From: an uncultured Pelagibacteraceae bacterium
GTDB lineage: Bacteria > Pseudomonadota > Alphaproteobacteria > Pelagibacterales > Pelagibacteraceae
Length of the DNA stretch: 64,000 nucleotides
Assembly: GCA_902557155.1 (NCBI GenBank)
Contig: CACDYR010000001.1
Location: 186,001-250,000 of the forward strand
Reading direction: 5' to 3'
Shown piece by piece: positions 35,628-45,480 of the stretch. The notes beneath the pieces are model-generated. The model had not been told where the DNA came from. It did no database searches and saw nothing but the letters and a program-made list of their open reading frames with translations. The position numbers were made by a program, and so were the translations under genes. Within the stretch, counting starts at the first letter, position 1. Every line of letters starts with the position of its first letter.

Positions 35628-36202
35628 AAAAAATTATATTCTTAATATTAATATTTTTTACTACAGTCTTAAATTTACAAGCTGAGGAAATTAAAAGGAT
35701 AACTGTTGGTAACAAAGATGCAAAAATAACTATTATAGCTTTTGAATCATTAACTTGTAGTCATTGTGCTAATTTTCATAAAAATGTTTATCCTCAATTA
35801 AAGGAAGAGTATCTTGATACTGGACTCGCTAAAATAGAATTTAGACATTTTCCATTAGACATAGCAGCCTTTAATGCATCTAAAGTTTCTCAGTGTAAGA
35901 ATGATGGCAATTCAGATATCCTTGAAAGTTTATATGCTAATCAACAAAAATGGGTAAAGGGAAGTTCAATCCAGGAGGCAAATAAAAATCTACAAAAATT
36001 TTTAAAAAGTGAGGGATTTAGTATTGATTTTGATACTTGTATAAACAATAAGGAAATTGAAGATTTTGTATTAAACGATCGAATCGATGGAGCAAAGAAC
36101 TTCGAAGTAAACGCAACTCCTACGATAATTATTAACAACGAAAAATTCGAAAAAACTCTAAATTATAAAAATTTAAAAAAAGCGCTAGAAAAACTGATAT
36201 AA
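35624..36202 (+). CDS. DsbA-like thioredoxin-fold protein, exported
   Basis: Signal peptide MKKIIFLILIFFTTVLNLQA; ESLTCSHCANFHKNVYPQL (CxxC); EVNATPTIIINN cis-Pro loop. Confidence 0.9.
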   Translation: MKKIIFLILIFFTTVLNLQAEEIKRITVGNKDAKITIIAFESLTCSHCANFHKNVYPQLKEEYLDTGLAKIEFRHFPLDIAAFNASKVSQCKNDGNSDILESLYANQQKWVKGSSIQEANKNLQKFLKSEGFSIDFDTCINNKEIEDFVLNDRIDGAKNFEVNATPTIIINNEKFEKTLNYKNLKKALEKLI

Positions 36203-36210
36203 GTTAGTGC

Positions 36211-38784
36211 ATGGAGTTTAAAAAAATCCAATTAAACGGATTTAAATCTTTTGCTGAAAAAACCAACTTCTTAATTGAGGATGGTCTTACGGGTATAGTG
36301 GGTCCTAACGGCTGTGGAAAATCAAACATTGTAGAATCTTTAAGATGGGTAATGGGAGAGACCTCGGCAAAAAGTATGCGTGGATCTGGTATGGAAGATG
36401 TTATATTTTCAGGGACATCTAACAAAGCATCAAAAAATATTGCAGAAGTATCAATCGAAGTTGAAAACAAAGATAAAGAAGGCCCTATCCAATACCGTGA
36501 ATTAGACCAAATACAAATAAGAAGAAAAATAGAAAAAGATAAAGGATCTAAATTTTACATTAACGATAAAGAAGTAAGAGCAAGAGATGCGCAAATGTTT
36601 TTTGCAGATCTTTCGACTGGTGCACACTCTCCGTCTATGATTAGCCAAGGAAGAATAGGTGCATTAGTAACTGCGAAACCAACAGATAGAAGAGCTATTT
36701 TAGAAGAAGCTGCAGGAATATCTGGTTTGCACGTTAGAAGACATGAGGCTGAATTAAGATTAGGTGCGGCTGAGAATAATTTAAAAAGAGCAGATGAATT
36801 AAGAAGACAGCAAGAAAAACAATTGGCAAATCTTCAAAAACAAGCTGAAGAGGCAACAAAATACAAACTAATTTCAGATCAAATTAAAAAAATTGAAGCA
36901 GGTTTATATTATTTAAAATTACTAGAAATAGACAAAGAAATTAGAATAGAAAATGAAATTAATACTGAGGCAGAAGGAGAAGTAGAAGGATTTAATAACA
37001 AAATATCTGAATTAGAAAATTCAATTAAAACTTTTACAGATAAAGTAAATCCATTGAGAGAGAAAAATATAGAAAATTTATCTAGGATACAAAGACTTAA
37101 TCTAGAACTTCAAAGTTTAGATGAGGAAAATACTAGAATTCAAGATGAGATAGAAAGCATCAAAAAATCAATTCAAACACTTGATGATGATATCACGAGA
37201 GAAAAAGGGATTATTATAGACGCTAACTCAAATGAAAAAAGATTGAAGGAAGAAAAGACTGAATTAATTGAGACAGACTCGAAGTATTTTGAAACAGAAA
37301 AATTATCTAATGAAGAGTTAGAAAGTGCAAAAAATAAACTTAAAGAAGAACAAAAAGCTGTTGATGAAGTTGTAAATAATTTAGCTGAAGAAACTGTCAA
37401 TATAAGTGTTGGTCCAATAAGAAATATAAAAAATACAATATCAAGGGTAAAAGAATTAATAGATAGTAATGAAATAAATCAAGCAGTAACACTTCTAGAT
37501 AGATGTGATATGGAACTAGATAGTTTTTTAAGTGATTTAAAAAATGAGAGATCTAGAACTGAGTTATTAGGAGTTAGTGAAAAATCGGAAAATATAAAAT
37601 TACTCCAAGAAAAATATGCCGATGCATATAGCAAAAATCAATCAATTAAAAATGAGTCTATAAAAAGAAATGAAAGAATTAAAACCATTGAAACGGAAAT
37701 TGAAAGTTGGAAAAATTTATTAACTAACTCAGAAAAAATGGTTAATGAATTGTCACAAAGAAAAGAAAAATTATCAAAACAATTAAGTGATTTGGAAAAC
37801 CAACCTAGAGCGCAAGCTGAAAGGAAAGGTCAAATTTCAGAAAATTTAAGAATTTCAGATAAAGAAAAAATTGATAATGAAGCGATTATAGATGAAACAG
37901 ATCAAAAAATAGAAATGTTAAGAACACAATTAAATGAAATACAAGAACAATCAATTCAAATCAGAGAAAGAAAGGCAAGCTCAGGAGCTACAATTGAAGG
38001 CCTACAAAAAAGAAAAAATGATCTCCTTGAAAGAATTAGTTCTGAGTTAAATTTGAATGAAGATAATATTTTAGAAAATTCAAATTTAAACGGAGTAGAA
38101 GAGCTTCCAAATCCAGTTGATCAAGAAGATGCTTTGGACAAGAAAAAACAAGAAAGAGAAAAATTAGGATCTGTAAATTTAAAAGCAGATGAAGAAACAA
38201 GTAAATATGAAGAAGAGATAAAAAAAATGGAACAGGATCGTGCCGATCTTGTTACCGCTATCGTAAAACTTAAAGATAGCATTAACGAACTTAATCAAAA
38301 AGGAAGAGAAAGATTGATTGAAGCTTTTGAAAAAGTTAATAGAAAATTTAATGAAGTTTATACAAAACTTTTCAATGGTGGAAATGCCAAACTAGAATTG
38401 GTGGACTCTGACGATCCACTTGAAGCAGGTTTAGAAATGCTGGTTAGTCCTCCGGGAAAAAGACTTCAATCTATAACTTTGTTATCTGGAGGTGAGCAAG
38501 CATTGACTGCTCTCTCATTAATCTTTGCAGTATTTTTAACAAACCCTTCGCCTATATGTGTATTGGATGAGGTTGATGCACCGCTTGATGATGCTAACGT
38601 AACAAGATTTTGTAGTTTACTTGAGGAACTAATTAAAATCACCAACACCAAATTCATAATTGTAACTCATCATGCTTTAACCATGTCAAAAATGAACAGA
38701 CTATACGGGGTGACGATGCCTCAAAAAGGAATTAGTCAGCTTGTGGCTGTTGATTTACAAAAAGCAGAGAGTATGGTTGCTTAA
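36211..38784 (+). CDS. smc: chromosome segregation SMC protein, short (857 aa)
   Basis: FKSFAEKTNFLIEDGLTGIVGPNGCGKSNIVESLRWVMGE Walker A, LLSGGEQALTALSLIFAVF signature, PICVLDEVDAPLDDANV Walker B. Confidence 0.95.
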   Translation: MEFKKIQLNGFKSFAEKTNFLIEDGLTGIVGPNGCGKSNIVESLRWVMGETSAKSMRGSGMEDVIFSGTSNKASKNIAEVSIEVENKDKEGPIQYRELDQIQIRRKIEKDKGSKFYINDKEVRARDAQMFFADLSTGAHSPSMISQGRIGALVTAKPTDRRAILEEAAGISGLHVRRHEAELRLGAAENNLKRADELRRQQEKQLANLQKQAEEATKYKLISDQIKKIEAGLYYLKLLEIDKEIRIENEINTEAEGEVEGFNNKISELENSIKTFTDKVNPLREKNIENLSRIQRLNLELQSLDEENTRIQDEIESIKKSIQTLDDDITREKGIIIDANSNEKRLKEEKTELIETDSKYFETEKLSNEELESAKNKLKEEQKAVDEVVNNLAEETVNISVGPIRNIKNTISRVKELIDSNEINQAVTLLDRCDMELDSFLSDLKNERSRTELLGVSEKSENIKLLQEKYADAYSKNQSIKNESIKRNERIKTIETEIESWKNLLTNSEKMVNELSQRKEKLSKQLSDLENQPRAQAERKGQISENLRISDKEKIDNEAIIDETDQKIEMLRTQLNEIQEQSIQIRERKASSGATIEGLQKRKNDLLERISSELNLNEDNILENSNLNGVEELPNPVDQEDALDKKKQEREKLGSVNLKADEETSKYEEEIKKMEQDRADLVTAIVKLKDSINELNQKGRERLIEAFEKVNRKFNEVYTKLFNGGNAKLELVDSDDPLEAGLEMLVSPPGKRLQSITLLSGGEQALTALSLIFAVFLTNPSPICVLDEVDAPLDDANVTRFCSLLEELIKITNTKFIIVTHHALTMSKMNRLYGVTMPQKGISQLVAVDLQKAESMVA

Positions 38785-38793
38785 ACTATATAA

Positions 38794-39069
38794 ATGCCAA
38801 AAGACCCTTTCAAAACTCGCTTAGAGATTGCAAAAAGCAAAATTTCAAAGAAAATTCTCTACAATAAGAAGAATGACCCCTCACCTATAGGAACTGCATT
38901 CAAATTGAGCACAGAACTTGTTTCTGCAGTGGCTGTGGGGACAATTATTGGGTTTATTTTTGACAAGACCTTTGGTACTAAACCCTGGTTTATATTAATA
39001 TTTTTTTTTGTTGGTGTAGTTGCTGGAATAACCAATGTGATTAGATCCGCAAAAAAAATGCAAAAATAA
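38794..39069 (+). CDS. atpI: AtpI-like F0F1 assembly/AtpZ family protein
   Basis: Two predicted TM segments (LVSAVAVGTIIGFIFDKTFGTKPWFILIFFFVGVVAGITNVIR), directly upstream of atpB. Confidence 0.85.
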   Translation: MPKDPFKTRLEIAKSKISKKILYNKKNDPSPIGTAFKLSTELVSAVAVGTIIGFIFDKTFGTKPWFILIFFFVGVVAGITNVIRSAKKMQK

Positions 39070-39079
39070 AATAATTGTT

Positions 39080-39814
39080 ATGGCAGCAAATCCTATGTCC
39101 CAATTCGACGTTTATAGAATTGGACCTGAAATTAAAGTTGGAGCATTCGACATATCGTTTACGAACGCAAGTTTGTTTATGATTTTAAGTACTATATCTA
39201 TTTTGTTAATCTTTAATTTAGGATCAAAAAAAAATTCAATACTACCAAATAAAATTCAATTATTAGCAGAACTTAGCTATACCTTTGTATCCAAAATGAT
39301 CAGCGATACAGCTGGATCAAAAGCTAAACCATACTTTGCATTTATATTTTCTCTATTCATGTTTGTTTTATTTTGTAACATGTTTGGAATGATACCTTAT
39401 ACTTTCACTGTAACCAGTCATATCATTGTAACATTTGTGCTCGCAGCATTTATATTTATTGGAGTGACTGTAATTGGCTTTATTAAACACGGATTTGGTT
39501 ATTTAAAATTATTTGTTCCAAGTGGAGTACCTGCAGTATTGCTCCCTTTAATTGTTGTTATAGAAATTATTTCTTATTTAAGTAGACCTATAAGTTTATC
39601 AGTTAGATTATTTGCCAATATGATGGCTGGTCATACAATGATGAAAGTTTTCGGAGGCTTTGTAATTAGCCTTGGAATAGTTGGTGGGTGGCTTCCACTA
39701 AGTTTTTCGGTTGCTTTAACTGGTTTGGAGATCTTAGTTGCTTTTCTTCAAGCTTATGTTTTTGCAATCTTAACCTGCATCTATTTAAATGATGCATTAA
39801 ATTTACACCATTAA
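39080..39814 (+). CDS. atpB: F0F1 ATP synthase subunit a
   Basis: SRPISLSVRLFANMMAGHTMMKVF, ALTGLEILVAFLQAYVFAILTCIYLNDAL. Confidence 0.97.
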   Translation: MAANPMSQFDVYRIGPEIKVGAFDISFTNASLFMILSTISILLIFNLGSKKNSILPNKIQLLAELSYTFVSKMISDTAGSKAKPYFAFIFSLFMFVLFCNMFGMIPYTFTVTSHIIVTFVLAAFIFIGVTVIGFIKHGFGYLKLFVPSGVPAVLLPLIVVIEIISYLSRPISLSVRLFANMMAGHTMMKVFGGFVISLGIVGGWLPLSFSVALTGLEILVAFLQAYVFAILTCIYLNDALNLHH

Positions 39815-39818
39815 TAAC

Positions 39819-39826
39819 AGAGGAGG
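39819..39826 (+). promoter_or_regulatory. strong Shine-Dalgarno (AGAGGAGG) for atpE
   Basis: AGAGGAGG with 5-nt spacer before ATG at 39832. Confidence 0.8.
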
Positions 39827-39831
39827 ATATA

Positions 39832-40059
39832 ATGGAATTAGAAGCAGCAAAAATGATCGGAGCAGGTTTAGCAGCAATTGCTTTAGCTGGAGCCGGTGTT
39901 GGTATCGGAATAATTTTTGGAAATTATTTGTCTGGTGCAATGAGAAATCCATCTGCAGCACAAAAACAATTTCCTAACTTGCTTTTAGGTTTCGCACTTG
40001 CAGAAGCTACGGGATTATTCGGATTAGTAGTTGCGTTAATCATTCTCTTTGCGTTTTAA
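39832..40059 (+). CDS. atpE: F0F1 ATP synthase subunit c
   Basis: 75 aa; GAGLAAIALAGAGVGIGIIFGNYLSGAMRNPSA, LGFALAEATGLFGLVVALIILF. Confidence 0.97.
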   Translation: MELEAAKMIGAGLAAIALAGAGVGIGIIFGNYLSGAMRNPSAAQKQFPNLLLGFALAEATGLFGLVVALIILFAF

Positions 40060-40063
40060 ATTG

Positions 40064-40654
40064 ATGGTTAAAAAAATATATTTTCAGTCAATATTTTTTA
40101 GCTTCTTTTTTATTAAAGAAGCTTTTGCAGCTGAAAGCGGAGGTATGCCTCAATTAAATCCAGAGTTTTGGGTTTCTCAAATTTTTTGGCTAATACTTAC
40201 TTTTGGTATTATGTATTTAGTTTTATCTAAACTAATACTACCAAAAATTAGTAACAACTTAGAATCGAGAAAATCTCAAATATTAGAAAATATTGAGGCT
40301 GCTGAGAAACAAAGAGAAGATAGTGATGCAAAACTAAAAGAATATGATGAAATTATATCTAAAAGCAAACTTGAGGCTAATAGTATTTTCAATCAAGCAA
40401 GAGAAAAAGCACTAAAAGACATTGGTGCAAAAAGGGAAGTGCTTGATAAGCAAATTGATAATGAAATTGCTGAGGCTGAAAAAGAAATAAATGCATTAAG
40501 AAAAAATGCGCCAGATAAAATAAATAAAATTGCTATTGAGACTTCATCTGAGTTATTGCAAAAACTAATTGGAGCTGAAGTAAACAATAGTAGTATATCT
40601 GCAATTGTTGACGATCTATCTAAAAGAAATGGAGATAAATACTATGGCAATTGA
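40064..40654 (+). CDS. atpF': F0F1 ATP synthase subunit b'
   Basis: GGMPQLNPEFWVSQIFWLILTFGIMYLVLSKLILPKISNNLESR; upstream of second b subunit. ATG at 40064 preferred over ORF start 40049. Confidence 0.9.
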   Translation: MVKKIYFQSIFFSFFFIKEAFAAESGGMPQLNPEFWVSQIFWLILTFGIMYLVLSKLILPKISNNLESRKSQILENIEAAEKQREDSDAKLKEYDEIISKSKLEANSIFNQAREKALKDIGAKREVLDKQIDNEIAEAEKEINALRKNAPDKINKIAIETSSELLQKLIGAEVNNSSISAIVDDLSKRNGDKYYGN

Positions 40655-41141
40655 TGCAACATTTTGGGTAGCCGTATCATTTATTATTTTTTTTGGAGCG
40701 TTAATTTACCTTAAAATTCCTCAAAAAATTTCTGAAATGTTAGATAAAATGATATCTGATATTAAAAATGAAATTGATGAAAGTGAAAAATTAAGAACCG
40801 AGGCAAAAACACTATTAGATAACTCGCAAAAAAAATTAGATACAGCTCAAACTTTTAGCAATGAAATTCTTGAAAATGCCAAAAAAGATGCCGATAGATT
40901 AATAATTGAAATGAATGATAAATTTCATAAATCATCAGAAATTAAAAAAAATTTAGCTGAAAATAAAATTAGTCAGATGAAAGAAGCGGCTTTAAAAGAA
41001 ATTAAGGACGCATCAATAAAAATTGCAGTGGACTCAGTTAAAAAAATAATAACTACATCTGTAGACAAGTCAAAATTAGATGCTGTGTTTCAAAAAAATT
41101 TAGATGAAACCAAAGCAGAGTTAAAAAAAATTAACTCATAA
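40644..41141 (+). CDS. atpF: F0F1 ATP synthase subunit b
   Basis: MAIDATFWVAVSFIIFFGALIYLKIPQKISEMLDKM, coiled coil; overlaps atpF' by 11 nt. Confidence 0.92.
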   Translation: MAIDATFWVAVSFIIFFGALIYLKIPQKISEMLDKMISDIKNEIDESEKLRTEAKTLLDNSQKKLDTAQTFSNEILENAKKDADRLIIEMNDKFHKSSEIKKNLAENKISQMKEAALKEIKDASIKIAVDSVKKIITTSVDKSKLDAVFQKNLDETKAELKKINS

Positions 41142-41180
41142 TACACTTACAATTTCTCAAAAAAGCTATAAATTATTAAA

Positions 41181-42641
41181 ATGAACTCTATAGTCATTGG
41201 ATCAGGATTTGGTGGGATCGCAGCAGCGCTAAGACTTAAGGCAAAAGGACATACCGTAAAATTAATAGAAAAACATCCAGACCTAGGTGGAAGAGCAAGA
41301 GTTTTTAAGAAAAACGGATTTATATATGATGCTGGACCAACAGTAATTACTGCACCCTACTTAATTAACGAATTGTTCGAGTTATTCAATAAAGATCCAA
41401 AAAATTATATAGAACTAACTCCACTTAAAATTTGGTACCAGTTTATTTTTGAGGACAAAACTAAATTTAACTATTCAGGCGACGAAATAGAGATGAAAGA
41501 TCAAATTGAGAAGCTTAGCAAAGAAGATGTAAATGGATATGAAAAATTAGTTAATTTTACAAAAAAAATATTTGATAAAGGTTTTTTAGAACTTGCAGAT
41601 GTACCATTTGATAAACCTTTCGTAATGATGCAACAATTGCCTGCTCTATTAAAACTTAAAAGTTATAAATCAGTTTACTCACTTGTTTCATCTTATATAA
41701 AAAATGAAAAATTAAGAAGAATGCTTAGCATGCATCCTTTACTAGTTGGGGGAAATCCTTTTACCACCACTTCTATTTATGGATTAATTCTTTATTTAGA
41801 AAAAAAATGGGGAATACATTATTCAGTTGGAGGAACAGGAAATATAATTAAAGGTTTTGAAAAATTAATGAATGAGGTTGGTATTGAAATAATAAAAAAC
41901 AGTGAAGTAACGGAAATTATAACAAAAAAAAATAAAATAAGTGGTGTAAAATTAAATAATGAAAATGAAATTAGTGCAGATAATGTTGTTTGTAATGCAG
42001 ATCCACCTGCATTTTATGAGAAAATGTTAAGCAAAAGCAACGAAAGTTCCATGTTGTTTAATTGGAAAAAAAACCGAATGGAATATTCTATGGGTTTATT
42101 TGTTTACTATTTTGGAACAAAAAAAATTTATGAGAATGTTGAACATCATACAATAAAGTTTGGAAATAAATATAAGGAACATCTTGATGACATATTTGAT
42201 AAGAAAAAATTAAATAATGATATTAGCTATTACCTTCACAGACCTACAGCGACTGATAAAACTATGGCCCCAGAAGGGAATGATTGTTTTTATGTTTTAG
42301 TGCCTGTTCCTAATAATCAGTCAAAAATAAATTGGGAAACTGAAGGTGAAAAAATGAAAAATCTTGTAATTGAAAAAATGGAAAAAGACTTAATGCCAGA
42401 TCTTAAGAACAATATAGTTGAAGATTTTTATCTAACGCCTGATTACTTTGAAAAAGAGTTAAATACAAAATTTGGATCAGGGTTTTCTATTCAACCTAAA
42501 TTTACACAATCTGCATACTTTAGATTTCATAATAAATCAGAAATATATGATGGTTTGTACTTTGTTGGTGCGGGTACACATCCTGGGGCTGGGGTACCAG
42601 GTGTTCTCTCTTCAGCAAAAGTCTTAGATAAATTATTTTAA
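41181..42641 (+). CDS. crtI: phytoene desaturase
   Basis: IVIGSGFGGIAAALRLKAKGHTVKLIEKHPDLGGRARVFKKNGFIYDAGPTVITAP, YFVGAGTHPGAGVPGVLSSAKV. Confidence 0.96.
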   Translation: MNSIVIGSGFGGIAAALRLKAKGHTVKLIEKHPDLGGRARVFKKNGFIYDAGPTVITAPYLINELFELFNKDPKNYIELTPLKIWYQFIFEDKTKFNYSGDEIEMKDQIEKLSKEDVNGYEKLVNFTKKIFDKGFLELADVPFDKPFVMMQQLPALLKLKSYKSVYSLVSSYIKNEKLRRMLSMHPLLVGGNPFTTTSIYGLILYLEKKWGIHYSVGGTGNIIKGFEKLMNEVGIEIIKNSEVTEIITKKNKISGVKLNNENEISADNVVCNADPPAFYEKMLSKSNESSMLFNWKKNRMEYSMGLFVYYFGTKKIYENVEHHTIKFGNKYKEHLDDIFDKKKLNNDISYYLHRPTATDKTMAPEGNDCFYVLVPVPNNQSKINWETEGEKMKNLVIEKMEKDLMPDLKNNIVEDFYLTPDYFEKELNTKFGSGFSIQPKFTQSAYFRFHNKSEIYDGLYFVGAGTHPGAGVPGVLSSAKVLDKLF

Positions 42642-43492
42642 TGTTAACAAAGAATTATTTAGCCATTTATGCAAAATCTTTTAATTGGGCAGGTTTTTTT
42701 TTACCAAAAAAAACCTATCAAAAATGTTCTGCGCTTTATGATTTTTGCAGAGAAGCAGACAATATTGCTGATGATGAAAATAATATAGAAGTAAAAAAAG
42801 ATAATTTTATTAAATTTAAAAATAACTTTATAAATAAAAATTATGATGATCCAGTTATAAAAAACATGTGGGATCTTATTAATGAATTTAATATTTCTAC
42901 TAAAATTATAGAGGATTTATTTGAGGGTATTAATTCTGATATAAAAGAAAATGTTAAACTTAATTCAAAAAAAGAATTATTAATATATTCCTATAGAGTG
43001 GCTGGGACAGTTGGATTGATGATGGCTAAAATATTAAATGTCCACAAACAACAATCTCTAAAATCAGCTATTGATCTTGGGATTGCTATGCAATTAACAA
43101 ATATTTCTAGAGATGTTATGGAAGATAAAAAAAATAATAGATTTTATATCAATGAAAGTTTTGAGGAAATAAAGACTACAATCGAGCTTTCAGAAAAGTT
43201 TTATGAAAACTCATTTTACTCAATAAAAGAAATACCATTAAGTTTTAGATTTTCTATTTTAGTTGCAAGAAGAGTTTATAGAAAAATAGGATATAAAATT
43301 TTAAATAAACAAAACATAGAAAATTATAAAAAGTCAGGAAAAATTTATGTTTCAAATATTGAAAAAATTATTGAAACTTTTTTATCTATTTTTGACTTAA
43401 TTAAGTTATCACTTATAAGTAAAAACGATGATAATATTAATCATGATCATAATTTAATTAATGAAGAAATAAATTTAAATGAAAGAATTTAA
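42641..43492 (+). CDS. crtB: phytoene synthase
   Basis: ALYDFCREADNIADDENN, YSYRVAGTVGLMMAKIL, AMQLTNISRDVMEDKKNNRFYI. Confidence 0.95.
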   Translation: MLTKNYLAIYAKSFNWAGFFLPKKTYQKCSALYDFCREADNIADDENNIEVKKDNFIKFKNNFINKNYDDPVIKNMWDLINEFNISTKIIEDLFEGINSDIKENVKLNSKKELLIYSYRVAGTVGLMMAKILNVHKQQSLKSAIDLGIAMQLTNISRDVMEDKKNNRFYINESFEEIKTTIELSEKFYENSFYSIKEIPLSFRFSILVARRVYRKIGYKILNKQNIENYKKSGKIYVSNIEKIIETFLSIFDLIKLSLISKNDDNINHDHNLINEEINLNERI

Positions 43493-44543
43493 TTACATAA
43501 TTATAGGCGGAGGTTGCGCAGGTCTTTCGTTAGCATATGAACTGGAAGTTAATGATAAATTAAAAGATAAAACTTTAGCGATTATTGAGCCAAGAGAAGA
43601 TTATAAAAGGGATAAAACCTGGTCATTTTGGAAGGTTTTTTCCCATAATTTTGATGACTGTGTAAAAAAAAGTTGGAATAATTTTACAATAAATACACCC
43701 AATAATACGAAATATTTAAATTGCGATACTACACCATATCAAACAATTGATAGCGGCATGTTCTACGAAAAAATACTCTCAAAACTTAAATTAAATAAAA
43801 ATATTCAGTTTTTTAAAAGTATTGATGAAATAGATAAATCAAATTCAGTTGTATTTAATAGTGTACCTAATTTAGAGAATAAACAGAGTGAGTTATGGCA
43901 ACACTTTTGTGGAGTTGAAATAGAAACAGATAAAGACTTTTTTGATGACGAAATATTTAATTTGATGGACTTTGCTTGTGATCAAAGAAACAAAGTCCAT
44001 TTTTTTTATACGTTACCATTTACTAAAAGAAATGCATTAGTTGAAACTACTTGGATATCTGAATTAAATAATGAAAAACTGAAAGATTATGATGAACAAA
44101 TTGATGATTATTTAAGCAACCACCTAAATATTAGAAACTGTAAAATCAATTTCAAAGAAACTGGTGCAATCCCACTTTTTAGACAAAAAAATGTAAGTAA
44201 ATTAAATGAAATTTACATAGGCTCAGCAGGAGGCATGACCAGATTAAGTACGGGTTATACATTCCTAAATATTCAAGAACAGAGCAGATATATAAGAGAA
44301 AACATAGAAAATATTCAAAATGTAAATCTATTTAGAATTAATTCAAAATATGATTTTTTAGATAAAATTTTATTAAGAGTTCTTAAAAATAATTCCAATG
44401 AAATGGGCAATATATTTTTCAAAGTTTTTGATTCAAAACCTAAAACAGCTATCAATTTTTTATCAAACAAAAGTAGTTTTTTTGAGGATTTAGAAGTAAT
44501 TCTAAAGATGCCAAAGTGGAAATTTTTAAAAGAATTAATTTAA
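43479..44543 (+). CDS. crtY: lycopene beta-cyclase
   Basis: YIIIGGGCAGLSLAYEL, DKTWSFW, GSAGGMTRLSTGYTFLNIQEQSRYI; carotenoid cluster. Confidence 0.94.
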   Translation: MKEFNYIIIGGGCAGLSLAYELEVNDKLKDKTLAIIEPREDYKRDKTWSFWKVFSHNFDDCVKKSWNNFTINTPNNTKYLNCDTTPYQTIDSGMFYEKILSKLKLNKNIQFFKSIDEIDKSNSVVFNSVPNLENKQSELWQHFCGVEIETDKDFFDDEIFNLMDFACDQRNKVHFFYTLPFTKRNALVETTWISELNNEKLKDYDEQIDDYLSNHLNIRNCKINFKETGAIPLFRQKNVSKLNEIYIGSAGGMTRLSTGYTFLNIQEQSRYIRENIENIQNVNLFRINSKYDFLDKILLRVLKNNSNEMGNIFFKVFDSKPKTAINFLSNKSSFFEDLEVILKMPKWKFLKELI

Positions 44544-44544
44544 G

Positions 44545-45480
44545 ATGACAAATAAAATAAAAAAAATAAATCTAAATCATTCATTTATTTTTTTCTTTGT
44601 TGTAAACATTTTTTGTATTTTACTGTTCAAGTTTAATAATTTTAATATTTCATCAATTTTGTGTTTACTTTTAATTTTAATTATAGGAGTTTCCCATGGT
44701 TCATTAGATCATATTAAAGGAAAAAAACTGCTCAAATTATTTAATATAAAATCAAATTATATATTCTATATTACCTATATTTTAATTTCAGCGTTAGTTA
44801 TAGTAACTTGGATATTGTTTCCATCAATAACTTTAATTGTTTTTTTAATAATTGCTTCCTACCACTTTGGAAAAGAGGATACGCAATTTTTGATTAATGA
44901 TAGATCTTATTTCAGTCAAATACTTTATTTTTTTAAAGGATTTTTAATTATACTTGCTCCTTTGTATTTTCATTTTCAGGAAACAATAGCAATTTTCAAA
45001 TTATTATTAATCGATAGTGAGGCATTTTATTCAAGTTTAAATTTTATTGAGAAAAATAAAGTAATTCAAATAGGAATATTCTTCAGTACTCTATCTAGTA
45101 TTTTTCTTTTCTTAAAGAATTTTGAAATAAAAAAATTTGTAGTTTTTTTAGATTATTTTTCAATTTTAATATTAAATTACTATTTATCTCCACTAATTGC
45201 TTTTACTGCTTATTTCTGTTTTTTACACTCGATTAGGCACTCAATTTCCCTCGCTATTGAACTTGATCCAAATAGTATAGTTAATGGATTTAAATTATTT
45301 GTTAATAAAGCTTTACCTTTAACAATTTTAACTGCTATTTTTTCTTTTATTGCGCTATATCTTCTGAATAATTCATTTAATTTAGATAGTGCAATTTTAA
45401 AAATAATATTTATAGGTTTGGCGTCTTTAACCTTTCCACATATATTGCTGGAATATTTTTTAGAAAAAAATGAAAAATAA
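44545..45480 (+). CDS. blh: Brp/Blh-family beta-carotene 15,15'-dioxygenase
   Basis: Multi-TM; GVSHGSLDHIKGKKLL, SYHFGKEDTQF, CFLHSIRHSISLA, FPHILLEYF conserved His motifs. Confidence 0.92.
   Translation: MTNKIKKINLNHSFIFFFVVNIFCILLFKFNNFNISSILCLLLILIIGVSHGSLDHIKGKKLLKLFNIKSNYIFYITYILISALVIVTWILFPSITLIVFLIIASYHFGKEDTQFLINDRSYFSQILYFFKGFLIILAPLYFHFQETIAIFKLLLIDSEAFYSSLNFIEKNKVIQIGIFFSTLSSIFLFLKNFEIKKFVVFLDYFSILILNYYLSPLIAFTAYFCFLHSIRHSISLAIELDPNSIVNGFKLFVNKALPLTILTAIFSFIALYLLNNSFNLDSAILKIIFIGLASLTFPHILLEYFLEKNEK

Noticed and set aside
36204-36470. Minus-strand 88-aa ORF over the 5' end of smc (and 37173..37400, 38466..38657)
   Set aside because: Antisense to conserved smc coding sequence; Ser/Leu-rich translation expected from the complement of Lys/Glu codons.
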